The translations under genes and the position numbers were made by a program. From Aquanectria penicillioides (lineage: Eukaryota > Ascomycota > Sordariomycetes > Hypocreales > Nectriaceae), in the NCBI GenBank assembly GCA_003415625.1, contig PYIU01000003.1:930001-994000 (forward strand): a stretch of 64,000 nucleotides of DNA. Direction: 5' to 3'. A model generated the notes under the pieces. That model was not told where the DNA came from and did no database searches. It saw only the letters and a list, made by a program, of their open reading frames with translations. Positions 1 to 11,487 of the stretch are shown piece after piece; the stretch's first letter is position 1; each line of letters begins with the position of its first letter.

Positions 1-1109
1 CTCAAAGGCCGGCTGACCGGCCCCTCGCGCCGCTTCCCGCTGTTCATCTCTGCGACGGCCATCTTCGCCATGACTCTCTTCTACCTCCTGCTGTCCCTGG
101 GGCCTTGCATGGTCTGGGGCGTCTGCTACCGTGGCTACCAGAGCGCCTACAGCTTCGACGCCGGCCTCGCCCACAACCCGGACTGGATGGCCTCCATCCC
201 CGATGACGTGCACCTCACCGACCTGAGCATCCCGGGGACTCATGACACCATGACCTATGCCATCGGCAGCGAACGCCTGCAGTGCCAGAACTGGAACCTC
301 AGCATGCAGCTCGACTCCGGTCTTCGATATTTCGATATCCGAGCCAGGCTGCGAGACGACGAGTTGCAGATCTACCACGCCGACGGCTACACGGGCTTCA
401 GCTTCACGAATGTCCTCCTCACCATGTTCGAGTTCCTCGATGCGAACCCGTCCGAGACCATCGTCATGCGTCTGAAGCAGGAGGGCAAGCCCATTGGGAA
501 TGCAAACACGATATCGTTTGAAGACTCCTTCAACCGCTACCGCCAGACCGATCCTCTGACCACCACCGGCGCCGACCACCTCTACATCTACGACCGCTCC
601 AGCCCGCTGCCCAAGCTCGGCGAGCTGCGGTCCAAGATCTTCATCCTTCAGGAATTCCCGGACCAACACGGCCCATACGGCCTGGAGTGGGACGGGAAAC
701 AGATGGCCCTCGAGGACTTCTGGATCATCCCGGACATTTACCACCTCGCGGACAAGTGGATGGCCATCCGCACCGCCCTGGAGCTTGCCGCCACGGCCAG
801 CCACGACAACTCAGTCCTCTACGTCGCCCACGTCTCGGCTTCGGTCGGCGTCTTGCCCATCGAGGCCGCCGCGGGCCCCATGAACAGGACCATGGCGGGC
901 ATGAACGACATGACAGGCCAATGGATCGAGGACTTTGAGGACAACCCCGATGCCACCCGCACCGGCATCGTCATCCTCGACTTCCCCGGGCGGAGACTCA
1001 TCAACGCCATCCTGCAGTGGAACGAGCCGCTCAAGCACAAATCTCGGCGCAACTTATTAAACTCTCGCTGGTGGTCCTCGGTATTATCGAGATGCTGGTA
1101 GAACGATAG
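1..1109 (+). CDS. PI-PLC-like phosphodiesterase, 5' partial
   Basis: The frame is open to the first base of the window, so the gene begins upstream. An ATG at 70 gives 343 residues, but the residues before it (RRFPLFISATAIFAM) run into a hydrophobic stretch (FYLLLSLGPCMVWGV). This suggests a membrane anchor or signal segment rather than a true start at 70. Counting from that ATG, SIPGTHDT (His about 58) and IYHADG (His about 103) match the two catalytic histidines of bacterial-type phosphatidylinositol phospholipase C X domains. FDIRARL and ILDFPG are further X-domain signatures. The family cleaves phosphoinositides or GPI-like lipids; the substrate here is unknown. The annotated frame stops at 1099-1101 with an odd basic tail. 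Adding one base near 1035 gives instead a hydrophobic tail (LVVLGIIEMLVER) ending at 1107-1109. The fold assignment is firm, the C-terminus is not. Confidence 0.8.
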
Positions 1110-2643
1110 CTGCTGTCACAGCTACAGCAAAAGAACCCTCCTCTTCCCCAAAGGGCAAGGGAAATCGGAAAGGACCGACGGCCCGTCAACGGAAAACCCC
1201 ACGCAGCTCAAACATGGCAAACTATATCACAGTCCCCCTAATTTCGGTGCGCCCAGCCGGGGACGAATAGAAGACGGCACAATCGAACATACACGCTATC
1301 CCGCAATTTTCGACTTTATTCATTTAAATTTTTTTTTTCTTCCTCCACCCCTCCGACTGCTCTTTTCCCCCCGCGTGAATAAAGGACAAATACACGACGA
1401 CCCAAATATCGATGTCCTGGTCGGCGCTGATCCTGGGCTTCGTCCCCTGCATCTGACGTGGAGCCGGTGGCGCCGGGTACGCGTTTCACCAGGGTACACT
1501 CCTGGAGCTGATCGTCAGGGACGAGGTCAACAAAAAAAAAAAAAAAAGGACCTGTTGTGATCATCATACACACGCCCCCCCTTTCTGTATTCTTGCTTGG
1601 GCAGCCCCCAGTCGACCACTGACAGGCCGGCTGGATGATGAGCATGGTGGTGATGGAGGCATGGAAAATCGGACTATTCGGAGTCCCTGGGAAAGCGTAA
1701 TACTAACCCTTGGTAGTAGCCTAACAGATGCGTCCATCCATACACAGACAGACAATTTTGCAAAAACACATCCACTCACGGCTGCTCCGCCTCCCTGGAC
1801 CGCACACCTGGGAGATGCGTTGTCACGCATTGCATGGCATTCGTTGAGCCAACCACTCGGGGTCCGAACTTGAGACCAGAAGGCGGTGATGACGCCTTCG
1901 ATGCTCTCCTTCGATCGAGAAGGATCTAGGCCGCGAGAAGAGGGGGGGAAAACAATAGATTACACACACACACATACACATTGCATTCACTGTTCTGGGA
2001 ACATGGGGCGAGGTGATAAGACGAATAGCATAACTGCCGTATGTTGACGAGTGAATTAAATTCTCAAATTGCACCAAGTTTGATCTGAATCTTTTCAGAT
2101 CTGCTACCTTGTCTGCTCCAACTCCTAGTAACTACCAAAAACAAAACAACAAAGCAGAATCCCGAAAACCCCGTCCCTCAAAAGTTCCCAAAAAAAAACA
2201 TCTCTCTTCTCCGTCGCTTCCCCCAGTCCTCCGCTCCATTCGCCTTGGGGATAGCTATCCTTCTCCCACTATATGACATTCGTCCGCACGTAGATACATT
2301 CCAGCCCATACATACATACATACACACATATCCCTAACATACAATGTATACAGATCCCATACCCGGTACCGTCCGCTTGTTGGTTTGTTCATCTGTCCGT
2401 CCGTCAAGACATAGTCCTCATTTCCAGTAATCCCGTCCTAAGCTCGTGTAGTAAAGGCTATAGGAGTAGAGTCCCGTTTGCTCCAACTTAGAAGGAATCA
2501 AAGAAATTAGACCTTGGCCTTGAAGGGTGAGTCACCCTTTTAATACGCCAGTTCCATAGCTCTTAGGCCATCGTATATCCGCGCTCTAAGCAGCATGACC
2601 TTTGAAATATTATGTAGCTCGAAGTCGCAATCAGCAGCCATGC
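1110..2643. other. intergenic, downstream of PLC and of kelch gene
   Basis: This lies between two convergent genes. It holds a poly-A run (about 1530-1546), a CA run near 1963-1980 and a CATA microsatellite at about 2307-2324. I see no conserved ORF or RNA gene. The short ORFs here are not supported. Confidence 0.6.
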
Positions 2644-5600
2644 TTAATGGTTCTCTCGCGTTGGGCTCCCCTTAGGGCTCCCCTCACGACTCATGCTCTC
2701 GAAACTGTCCACCATCTGCAACACGCGAGTGCGAGGCCGCTCACGCATCATCGACATGGCTTGGGCCTCCATAACGATCCCTGAGGACCGATGGCCGAGG
2801 GAGTCATCTGTCTCGTGAGAAAAGTGCTGCTCGAGTGGTGCAAAGTCGAGATGGCCAAACGGCGCTGTGTTGGCGGTGTCCGTGGAGACATGGCGGCCAT
2901 GGCGGTTTCTGGAGAGGTTGAGCCTGCTACTAAAGCTGCCCTGAGGAGGCGGTGATGGTGACGGTGAAGGTGAGGGAGGTTGGTGGTTGAAGAGAGGGCG
3001 GACGGGGTGGAGGTGAAGAGGTTGCGGGGGCTGGATCTCTTCTAGAAGGGGCTGCTTCTCCTGGGGCTTTTCTTGTTGTTTTTCTTGCAGTTGCTCTGGG
3101 GGATCAACCTCCTTGTGTTTCTCATCATCATAATGGAACTTCTCGTCGAGGTTCTTCTCATCCTCATAATGGAGCTTCTCATCGACTTTCTTTTCATCCT
3201 CATCATGGAGCTTCTCATCGAGTTTCTTCTCGTCTTGATCATGGAACTTATCATCGATGTCCTTTTCATCTTCGTAACGGAGCTTCTCGTTGATGTCCTT
3301 TTCATCTTGATACAGGAGCTTCTCGTTGACATCCTTCTCGTCTGCATAAAGGAGTTTGTCATCGATGTCCTTCTCATCTTGATAAAGAAACTGCTCGCCG
3401 ATGTCTTTCTCATCTTGATAATGGAGCTTCCCGCCGATGTCTTTCTCATCTTGATAATGGAGCTTCTCGCCGATGTCCTTCTCATCCTGGTAATGGAGCT
3501 TCTCGTTCATGGCCTTCTCCAATTTGTCGTCCCCAAAATCCGTACTAGGCTTCTCTGCCATCTTCTCGTCATCTTTAACTCGTAGCTCATCAGTTCGCCC
3601 AACAACCTTCTCGTGTATGCTGTCTCCACAATCCAACGGGTGCAGGCCCTCCTTCTCGGGATCAACCAGCACTGCGGATTGTGGTTGCACGGGCAATTCA
3701 TCATCACGATCACTGCCATCCGCGTCCCCATTAACGACGCGAAGTCTTTCCCGGGGCACCGTGAACATGACCTGCACCAGCCGCTGCTCGACTGCTCGCT
3801 CAATATCCCAGTCTGTCTCGGGGCTGCGGTCAGCACCGCTGGCCATGGTCATGTTACCCTCGCCTTCCTGTTCCCAGCCTTGTCGGCCCTGCTTCCGTCT
3901 AAGAAGCTCGCCATGAAGACCGACCAGGCCGGGCTCATAGTCGCCACTGTACGGCTCCTGGTCAAAGGACCGGCGCACCTGAGACATGTCCTCATGCGAC
4001 GATGTGGGCGTGCTGGAGTTTGAGAAGACACGACGCAACGATCCAAGCCAGCCCCGGCGAGGCTTGGACTTGGAAGGGGATGAAGGCTGTGGGGGCTCAT
4101 CTTCGAATGCGTGATCCTGCCCAAGCAGCAGCGAAGGGCCTTCGGCTCGCAATGCTCCAAACGACGAATGGGCAGTATTATAGCTGCTAGATGAAGAGCT
4201 TCCGGGCTTAGGATACTCAATACCGCCTCCTAACATTAACGGAGCAGGCAGCGTGTTTCGGCGCCCACCCTTCAAGCTCTCAGTTACGCTACGCGCGGAC
4301 TCGGACAGGTTCGAGCCGCTCCGAGACTCGTCATCCCGAAGAGCTACCGTGCGGGTTGAATTGCGCCGAGTGGGTGACACACGGCCCTGCTGGCCACGGG
4401 TGTTGATCTTGGCGAGAAGGGCATCTGCAGCGTCAACATCCGACACCCAGTCCTGAACCTCGGGATCATGTCGCGGGCCCTCTGGGCTAGGTGTAGCGGA
4501 GCCTCGAGCACCGGATGCCATGAAGATGGGCGGGGGACCGTTGTGTTGAGTTGGGGTCTGGAATGGGTCCGAAGGCGCATCGGAGGTTGGTGTCTGGATC
4601 TCCTCCTTGATGCGAGCCTGCTGGTACATCTCCTCTTCGTCGTCTTCATAAATCGGGTGAATGTTTCCAGGGCCGGACACGAAGCTTGCGGGACGCGTCG
4701 CCGTCGGCACATAGCCTCTGGGAGTCTGTCTCGCAGTGGGTTTACGGGGAATATGTAGACCTGGCAAAGGACCTGAAAAGGAACCGCTTCGATTGTTTCG
4801 GAGCGATTCGTAGCCCAAGGATCGCTCGCCAGCCTGGTAAGGGTCGCCATTGCCGTGCCACGCACCTCCGCCCCATGGGTCATCGTCACGCTCCATCATC
4901 TCGTCGTGATCAGGGAGGAAGTGGCTTGCGTCCTGGGACAAGGCACGGACAGCCTGGTCGCGGCTATCACGGCGTCTCTTCTTCTTTTTGAGCCAGCAGA
5001 AGATTACGAGTCCGATAACAATGAGGAGCGCGCCACCGAACCCCAAGCCAAGGCCTAGGCCCAGCCGCATAGAACTTGGCTGGCCATCTTCCTTGGGGGC
5101 GTTGCCGTTGTCGCCAGTGGTGGTGCTAGCATCTGGGTTCGTATAGGAAGAAACCCAAGTCATCGAGGTCAGGTTCAAAAAGCGTGGAGTCGTTGATATC
5201 GACGATTGACGCTTCTTTTTGCTGCTAGAGGAGGAGCTCATCTCCCATCCACCGTAGACCATCATAACGTTTCCAGGGAGGACTTCAGCGGCGTGGCCGT
5301 AAAGGCTGACGTCGGGCTGCTTGGTCGGGATACTCCACTTCCACCCGCTGTACGCCTCGGTCATCTCGAGAACGGCCAGTTGGGGCTCAGCGGGCGAGTC
5401 AACATCTCCAGCCCAGCCGCCGAGGATGATGATGGACATTCCATCCTCGCTCAAGGTGGCCGTGTGGCCGGAACGGCTGTAGACATTATCAATAGTCGTA
5501 GCGCGGCGGCGACGAGACTTGTCCTTGCGGCTCACGTCTTTGACAGCCAGGTCCGTCCGAACAGTAGACGGTGCCTGAATAGAGACGTATGACCACGTCT

Positions 5601-6480
5601 GAGCAGGCAAGTTCCACACGGCGGCAGTGCTCATGTTGATAAAGGCTGTTTCTGAGTGTCCACCAAGCAGGACCCAGCTGGCTTGTTGCGATACTGTGCC
5701 AGACTTATTGGTCATTGAGGGCGTCAAGCCAGTCAAAGTGAAGCCGGCGATAGGGGTGCTGGGACCGTCGCTTGAAGCGACGCTGAGGGCGTAGTCGGTG
5801 TTGGCCTTGTTGTTCTTGGGCGCAACACTCAGCATCGATTTAGTATAATTAGCGTCACCTTGCCATGCCGTCGTGTTATCCGTGAGGCCACTGCACATGC
5901 CTCCGTAGGAATAGATGGTAGGCTGGTCCATGGTGGGCGATAGATTCAACGAGAAAGCTACTGTGCCGCCTAGGAAGTACGGGGCTCTGTTTCCGCTGCC
6001 CGACTTAGTGAGGGTTCTTTTGGCCCATCCACTCGCCGCCGTGCTATAGCTCCAGACATCGCTGCTCCCGGTCTCGCAGTCACCCGCATACACAAGCAGA
6101 GTGCCATTGGGCGTTCTCGCAGCTCCAAAAGCAGTGGTATTCGACTTGCCATCGAGGAAAGGTAGCTTGCTGCCGGTCGGGGAGCCGAAGGTCGGGTTCT
6201 GGCCAACGCCGGAGGAAAAGTTTAAGGAACGGAACTCGACGCCGCCGTTATCGGTCTGGTGGAAGATGTAGGCAAGATCGGTGCCCTCACAAGTCGTCGC
6301 GGAGTCGGCGCATGCGGGGCCAGGGAGGAGGAGCTGAGTAGGGACGTAGGGGAAGGAGTGAGCAGAGGCGAGCGGCGATGCTGCCAGGAAGAGCGCGGCG
6401 AGGGAGGCGGTAATTGCTGTGGTGAATGATGCTCGCCGAGTGTGGCGGCTGGTGTTGCTGGATCTTGTTCGCGAACCCAT
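2644..6480 (-). CDS. kelch-type beta-propeller membrane protein with DEK-rich tail
   Basis: Single-exon gene of 1,278 codons with no frame break. The N-terminus has a basic start and a hydrophobic signal segment (about residues 20-40, ending ASPLASA). An extracellular part of about 430 residues contains kelch-like glycine-pair blades (LLGGHSE, IILGGWAGD, MMVYGGWE) and several N-glycosylation sequons. One transmembrane helix follows at about residues 473-497 (GFGGALLIVIGLVIFCW), then a KKKKRRR stop-transfer. The roughly 780-residue cytoplasmic tail is disordered, rich in Ser and Pro, and carries eleven 12-residue repeats at about 992-1120. The layout is that of fungal one-pass kelch proteins thought to act in cell surface or polarity signalling (galactose oxidase/kelch superfamily). 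No catalytic residues are evident. It could be a cell-end marker analogue, but I cannot assign it. Confidence 0.85.
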   Translation of the reverse strand: MGSRTRSSNTSRHTRRASFTTAITASLAALFLAASPLASAHSFPYVPTQLLLPGPACADSATTCEGTDLAYIFHQTDNGGVEFRSLNFSSGVGQNPTFGSPTGSKLPFLDGKSNTTAFGAARTPNGTLLVYAGDCETGSSDVWSYSTAASGWAKRTLTKSGSGNRAPYFLGGTVAFSLNLSPTMDQPTIYSYGGMCSGLTDNTTAWQGDANYTKSMLSVAPKNNKANTDYALSVASSDGPSTPIAGFTLTGLTPSMTNKSGTVSQQASWVLLGGHSETAFINMSTAAVWNLPAQTWSYVSIQAPSTVRTDLAVKDVSRKDKSRRRRATTIDNVYSRSGHTATLSEDGMSIIILGGWAGDVDSPAEPQLAVLEMTEAYSGWKWSIPTKQPDVSLYGHAAEVLPGNVMMVYGGWEMSSSSSSKKKRQSSISTTPRFLNLTSMTWVSSYTNPDASTTTGDNGNAPKEDGQPSSMRLGLGLGLGFGGALLIVIGLVIFCWLKKKKRRRDSRDQAVRALSQDASHFLPDHDEMMERDDDPWGGGAWHGNGDPYQAGERSLGYESLRNNRSGSFSGPLPGLHIPRKPTARQTPRGYVPTATRPASFVSGPGNIHPIYEDDEEEMYQQARIKEEIQTPTSDAPSDPFQTPTQHNGPPPIFMASGARGSATPSPEGPRHDPEVQDWVSDVDAADALLAKINTRGQQGRVSPTRRNSTRTVALRDDESRSGSNLSESARSVTESLKGGRRNTLPAPLMLGGGIEYPKPGSSSSSSYNTAHSSFGALRAEGPSLLLGQDHAFEDEPPQPSSPSKSKPRRGWLGSLRRVFSNSSTPTSSHEDMSQVRRSFDQEPYSGDYEPGLVGLHGELLRRKQGRQGWEQEGEGNMTMASGADRSPETDWDIERAVEQRLVQVMFTVPRERLRVVNGDADGSDRDDELPVQPQSAVLVDPEKEGLHPLDCGDSIHEKVVGRTDELRVKDDEKMAEKPSTDFGDDKLEKAMNEKLHYQDEKDIGEKLHYQDEKDIGGKLHYQDEKDIGEQFLYQDEKDIDDKLLYADEKDVNEKLLYQDEKDINEKLRYEDEKDIDDKFHDQDEKKLDEKLHDEDEKKVDEKLHYEDEKNLDEKFHYDDEKHKEVDPPEQLQEKQQEKPQEKQPLLEEIQPPQPLHLHPVRPLFNHQPPSPSPSPSPPPQGSFSSRLNLSRNRHGRHVSTDTANTAPFGHLDFAPLEQHFSHETDDSLGHRSSGIVMEAQAMSMMRERPRTRVLQMVDSFESMSREGSPKGSPTRENH
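3118..3510 (-). repeat. 36-bp coding minisatellite (11 units of 12 residues)
   Basis: Eleven in-frame units of the type EKLHYQDEKDIG lie in the cytoplasmic tail of the kelch protein. The three units at the high-coordinate end are almost identical and later units diverge (DKLLYADEKDVN, EKFHYDDEKHKE), consistent with recent expansion at one end. The period is a multiple of three and the unit lacks stops in other frames, so long shadow ORFs arise on both strands here. Confidence 0.9.
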
Positions 6481-8615
6481 CGTGACGGGTAGGAGTCGCC
6501 CGAAGTGGACAACGGCGTTGATTGTTTGTGCCAGTAAGGGTCTCGTCGCTTGTTAGCGTCTCGTAGTCATCAGCAAGCAACCCTTTCGCCGACGATGCAT
6601 TCAGATCACCATCGCCGGCGCAGTTTGTCGCGGTGCCGCTGCTGCAGTTGCTGTTTGTAGCGGCGCTCTTGTTTGTTTCCTTGTTCTTTGCCAGCTGGGC
6701 GTCGTCTGATATTTCTTCTTTCTTACTCTTCTCGCCCTCCAGTGGTGTCAGCCGTATGGTAGGGAGAGCGGCTGCAGTATTGCGTATAAATATCTGACCC
6801 CGTCTGGCGATCGACACGGCTGTGACCCAAGGACCCTGGGGATTGTCTCTCTTGCGGTCTCTCCGTCTCGGTGTCAGAGTATGCCGGGTCTGATGATACG
6901 GCCGCCCGATAATAAAAAGGAAGAGGAACAGGGACGAAGAGAAAGCACGGGTAACACGAAGCTGGCTAGGGAGAGGCCAAGGTGGGTGAGGAAGAGAGAA
7001 AGTCTGCGGGCGCGGGAGGGAGGGACGGATAGACAAGAGTCTGTGCTTGACAGTGGTGTCCGCGCGGGACCCCAAGAAATCTTGCACCGTTTCCACTTGC
7101 GGAAGGATATCGAAGGAGCAGAGGACACACGGACTAGGATAGGATGCCAGGCGGCCACATCCAGGGATTGGTGCCGTCGTCTCAGAGAACCAGCGAAACA
7201 GAGTTGACGATGGACTCTGTAGCGCAAGCACCGGGGGCCTTGTCGAGGGGGAACAGGCGCAAGACCCGCCAGGACATGATCCGATAGGGAATGGACGAGC
7301 CACCAATGAAGTCTTTACTTTGGGCCCATCCGCGGCGTGGTGGAGATGGTGGTTGACTGAGGGGCGAGAGGGATTGGCTTTGTTGTGATTGTGGTGGCCG
7401 CAGTGTTTCCAGGGCAACGAGGAGCTTGCGGACGACTATCCAGGCCACGCCCGTAACATGTGGCTCATTCAAGGCGTCAACCAAGGGCGAGCGGCGCGCC
7501 ACCAACGCCAATAGGCCACACGGCACAAAGCCAATTGATCGCCGTCGTGACGCGGCTGCTAGGCTTTGTGAGATTCCGTCAATTTCTTCTTATTTTTTCT
7601 TTCGGTCACTTGCTCTTTTCTCGCCCCCTCCCCCTCCTCTCTGGTTTGTGGATCACAGGGTGTGGCGACATCTTCGCCTTCTTGTGTCTTGTGTCTCTTG
7701 TCTCTGTTTCTGTTGCTATGTCGTGTCTATCACTATGACCCCGACTTGTCCTTTCTACGGTGTAAGTGGGTGCCCACATCTTCCATCGATTCGGCCCCAA
7801 CTCAAGGCATCCCTGTCAAACAGCCACAGCCCTCTCGTCATTCACCCCATCAACCATCAACCACCACCAAAAGAACGCTCCCCGTGTGCTTGCGGAGGGC
7901 AGCAAGAATCGTCCCGTTTTTCTTTTCTCGTGCCACCTGCTGCAGCCCCCTTCAGCTCAGTCCATCGAGGCCACTACACAGGCCTACACAAGCCTACGCA
8001 CGTCTATCCGTACACACGGGCTCAAATTCGCAAACTCGGTGCCGTGTGCTGCCAAGGAGAACCTTGTTCCTCCAGTTACCCTATCAACCACCCACCCAAA
8101 AAAGGTTCCTTAGGATGAAGAGCAGGGGAGGCCCCAAAAAAGAACTCGTCATCGCACCATCAGGGACCCTTGATGGTTTGGGCACAAATGACGAGCATTT
8201 CACCTCTTCTCTGGGAGTGACTCCGACTGGTGGGTACAATAGTTCGTTCATTGAATCGTGCATGCATTAGAATTAACACTCAATCGCCATCTTGCTTCGA
8301 CTCCGAGCAATAACCACTCAGTCTTCTCTACAAGAATTCGTCAGACATAAACCATGACACTGTAATAAATCCACTTCCTTATTGGCATAGTCCTCCTTTC
8401 TTTCCTAATAGAGCAATATTCCACCAGTAATCCATCTTGTAATCCATCTTAAAAATGTGTGTCATCATCCTAAACGCACCTGTCCAAACCTATCCATATT
8501 CCCCAAAGTCCCACTTCCACCACTATAATCTGTTTCTTCCAATTCTAACAAATCATACAGGTTGTTCAGCCTAACAGCCGACAAGTGTATTGGGTATCAA
8601 ACATGAAATCCTTCT
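6481..8615. other. intergenic, kelch promoter side
   Basis: This region is upstream of the kelch gene and downstream of the CSC1-like gene. It is pyrimidine-rich, with several T-rich tracts. Overlapping ORFs of 376 residues (minus strand, 6287-7417) and 230 residues (plus strand, 7426-8118) are low-complexity and show no family motif, so I do not call genes. Confidence 0.5.
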
Positions 8616-11487
8616 CTAATAGTAAATCTTCTCGCTCCAGATAGGAGGTCGGGCGCCCTCGGTATCCCAAACGATGTTGTTCTTGTCATCCAGGCTGCAG
8701 CCCTCATCGGTGATGGGGATGACCTTGCCGGACATGGCTACCTCCTGCTTGGAGACACCGGCAGGGTCCTCAGGGATCCAAAGAACGGGGGTAGGGCTGG
8801 TCGCGGACGGGGACCAGTAAGCATTAGCCGAAACCTCGTCGGTGTACTGACGGTCAAGATCAGCGGTCTGGTCGTGAGGCACCAGCTGGCGGAGAGTGGC
8901 GTAGTCGGCGTAGATCCAGGGCTTGAGCCACTTGACGAAAAAGTTGCCCGACTTCTGAGGGCTGTCGGATCCGCCAGGCACCAAGCTGCTGAGTATGTTG
9001 CCCTTGCCTTCACCCTGAGTGGAGGTCTGGCCAACTTCGGCATTGAGATCCTGCTGGCTTCGCTGGATGGCCTCCTCCTCGACCTCGAGAGATCGGGGCA
9101 GGTTGTAAAGGAGAGGGTCCAAGGCGCTAAACATAGTGATCTGGAACAAGATGGTGAAGACGAGGAACACAGCCATCAGAGCAGCAGGTCCGGCCGCCTT
9201 GGAGCAAGCGAACAGTCCGATCATGCAAATCTCAGCCAAGTAGATACCAACAAAAAGCTGCTTAAGGGCACGGGGATAGATAAGACCCCGGGTATCAATG
9301 GTGGTGTCGGTGACGAACAGCACGTTGTATCGGTATGCGAGGTAGAAAAGACCCATTCCGACGGTAGACCAAAACAGCATCAACGGAGCAATGACCGAGT
9401 AGGTAATGCCTGGAGAATAGATAGGTTAGCCTATGCAACTCTTGCGCGAACGGGGCGAGGGAATGACTTACTAATGACAGCGATGTTGGTGTAAACAGGC
9501 AGGAGACTTCCCCAGGAGAGACTGCTGAGGGTGGTCCATTTGGTGTACATGGCTCGGGGGGTACCGGCCAGGAACTTGTACAGGACCTGGAAAATGACGC
9601 AGCCGACAACCTGGGTAAGGACGCTGGTTGCAATGGTGAGACCTTGAACGATGAAATACGAAATGTAGAAGTTTGACGAGGTAGGGAGAGACGACGAAAG
9701 AATGCTGAAAACGTTGCTGGGGTCGTTGGCGATGTTGACAATGGCTCCAGAGGCGCTGTCGGCCATGGTTCGGACCAAGAAAACCTGGACAACCTGGAAG
9801 ACGAAGTAGGAGTTCTGAGTGAAAAGCTCGGCCTGGGACAGAGAAACGGCACCGGCCTTCTTAGCGAGGACGCGCATGACGACGGGAACCAAGGACATGA
9901 GGATGGAAAGAGCGACGGCAGGCAGGAGGCCAGAAATGACACCAAGAATGACCTATAACATGTGTTAGCAATGATATTGAGTAAACTAGAACCAATCGAG
10001 TATGACGTACAGAGGGGATGTCCTTGATCCAAGTCAAGCCAGGGATCTGCTCAAGGGTCTTGACCTGGGCAATAAGACCGACAATACCAACGGGAATGGC
10101 CCAGAAGATGATCATAGCAGCAATAAAGGCGTAGACGGCATAACGGCGAACAAACAATTGCCACCAGGGAATGAACAAGCTAGGCCAGACAACCTCGTTG
10201 GGACGGACACCAATGTAGCGGGGGGCCATCTGCAGAGCTTGGTGGTGGGCAACGGTCTGGAAAGCGGCCTGGGCATCGGACTGGGTGTAGAACTCGACAA
10301 AGACAGCGGGAGCCTTCTTGAAATTGCCAGCGACAAATTCAGCCTGGGCAGCATCAACCTGGGGGATGAGCTTGGTAAGCTCCTCACGGCCCATTCAATA
10401 GTGTCAACCTTCTTGCCGACGAGACCGAGGAGGCCAAGGCGGTGCGAGGGACGCTTGTTGTTGGGGATCCAGCGGGCGGCAATGTTTCCGGCTTCGGTGT
10501 CGGCACTAGCGGGAGCCTTGTCAACCTCGCCGCCCTTCTTCATGGCATTGATTCGCTCCTTGTTGACGAGCTTGAGAAGCTTAACCTCACCCTTCTCCAG
10601 GGTCATGGCGGCCTCGTCACGCTCGGCAACCAGCTCGTCGAGTTCGGTAGCGTCACCAACGAGCCACACATTCTTGACGTTCTCGTGAAAGAGGTTTCGG
10701 ATACGGGTCTCGTCGAGGTAGTCCTCGGGAACAGAAGTGAAAAGGACGGTGCGGGAAGAGATTCGCTTCGAGTAGGCGGGGGCGAGGAGGAAGGCCTGGC
10801 GAACATTGATGTAAAAGATGCACTCGCGGAGGATCATGTACATAACGAAGCCATAGACCAACCAAGCGACAAAGGTGTGGGCATAGAAGCGGTTCTTCTG
10901 CGTGGCGACGTCGATGTTGCTGTAAGAGAGGATCTCGAGCTGGCTGAGGCCGCCGCCGCCGGTGGCATTGAGTGGGAAGAGAATAGGCCAGGTAATGCAC
11001 AGACTGACGAAGCAGATAGCACAGATGATGCGGAGGTAACGAATGAAGAGATAAGCATCGAGGCTTTGGTGCTGCAGGGCGTAGGTGTCAGGAGTCTTCC
11101 AGAAAGTGCCGAACCAGCCAAAGAGGCCGCTGGAGAGCTGAGGGCTTCGTTCACTATCACAGTGTTAACATGGGGGTTCGGGGTTTGGGTATCCTGTCCA
11201 GTTCGGGGGCCATGTACTTTTCCCGGATAGAGCCCAAATAGGTCCTAGGCGCGTAGAAACGAGAGTTGGATCGTCGAATGAGAAGGAAGATGACGACGTA
11301 TATGGCAGTTGTGACAATCACAGGGACCAATGTAGAGATCATGCCTAGAAAGCGTGCATGTTAGTATACGGCCATGTCGATGAATTGGTGGCAACAAACC
11401 CGAGAGAGACGCCGGCTGGGTCGTCTTGGCCGACCCGCTGTCCGGGTCGGAGGGGAGGTTTTTCGTGAGCCAGTCAATGAAACCCAT
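8616..11487 (-). CDS. calcium-permeable stress-gated cation channel, CSC1/OSCA (DUF221) family, with apparent frameshift
   Basis: Five exons are read on the minus strand: 11487-11400, 11344-11218, 11153-10011, 9952-9472 and 9409-8616. Each junction is GT-AG and in phase. Several introns show CTAAC- or TTAAC-type branch points. The restored product is 877 residues, typical for the family. It has an N-terminal membrane region (FLLIRRSNSRFYAPRTYLG, YALQHQSLDAYLFIRYLR), a cytosolic PHM7-like loop (RTVLFTSVPEDY; GKKVDTIEW; APRYIGVRPNEVVWPSL) and the RSN1_7TM pore block (VRTMADSASGAIVNI; LFVGIYLAEICMIGLFA). Members are plasma-membrane osmosensitive cation channels. The reading frame breaks at 10388-10393: TIEW and REELTKL lie in adjacent frames with two bases between them where three are expected. 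The identity is secure. The break could be a sequence error or a real lesion. Confidence 0.9.

Noticed and set aside
3118..3510. Regular 36-bp repeats considered as a CRISPR array
   Set aside because: There are no spacers; the units are contiguous, in frame and part of a long protein in a eukaryote.
3073..3585. 170-residue antisense ORF rich in LLIL
   Set aside because: It is the mirror of the 36-bp coding repeat, whose period keeps all frames free of stops.
6287..7417. 376-residue ORF on the minus strand
   Set aside because: It overlaps the start of the kelch gene, is rich in Pro/Ser/His/Arg without motifs, and lies in pyrimidine-rich leader sequence.
7426..8118. 230-residue plus-strand ORF
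   Set aside because: Low-complexity, no splice or domain evidence, overlapped by two other ORFs on the same strand.
10380..10400. Programmed ribosomal frameshifting as explanation of the frame breaks
   Set aside because: No slippery heptamer or recurrent site is shared among the breaks, and the affected genes are unrelated.
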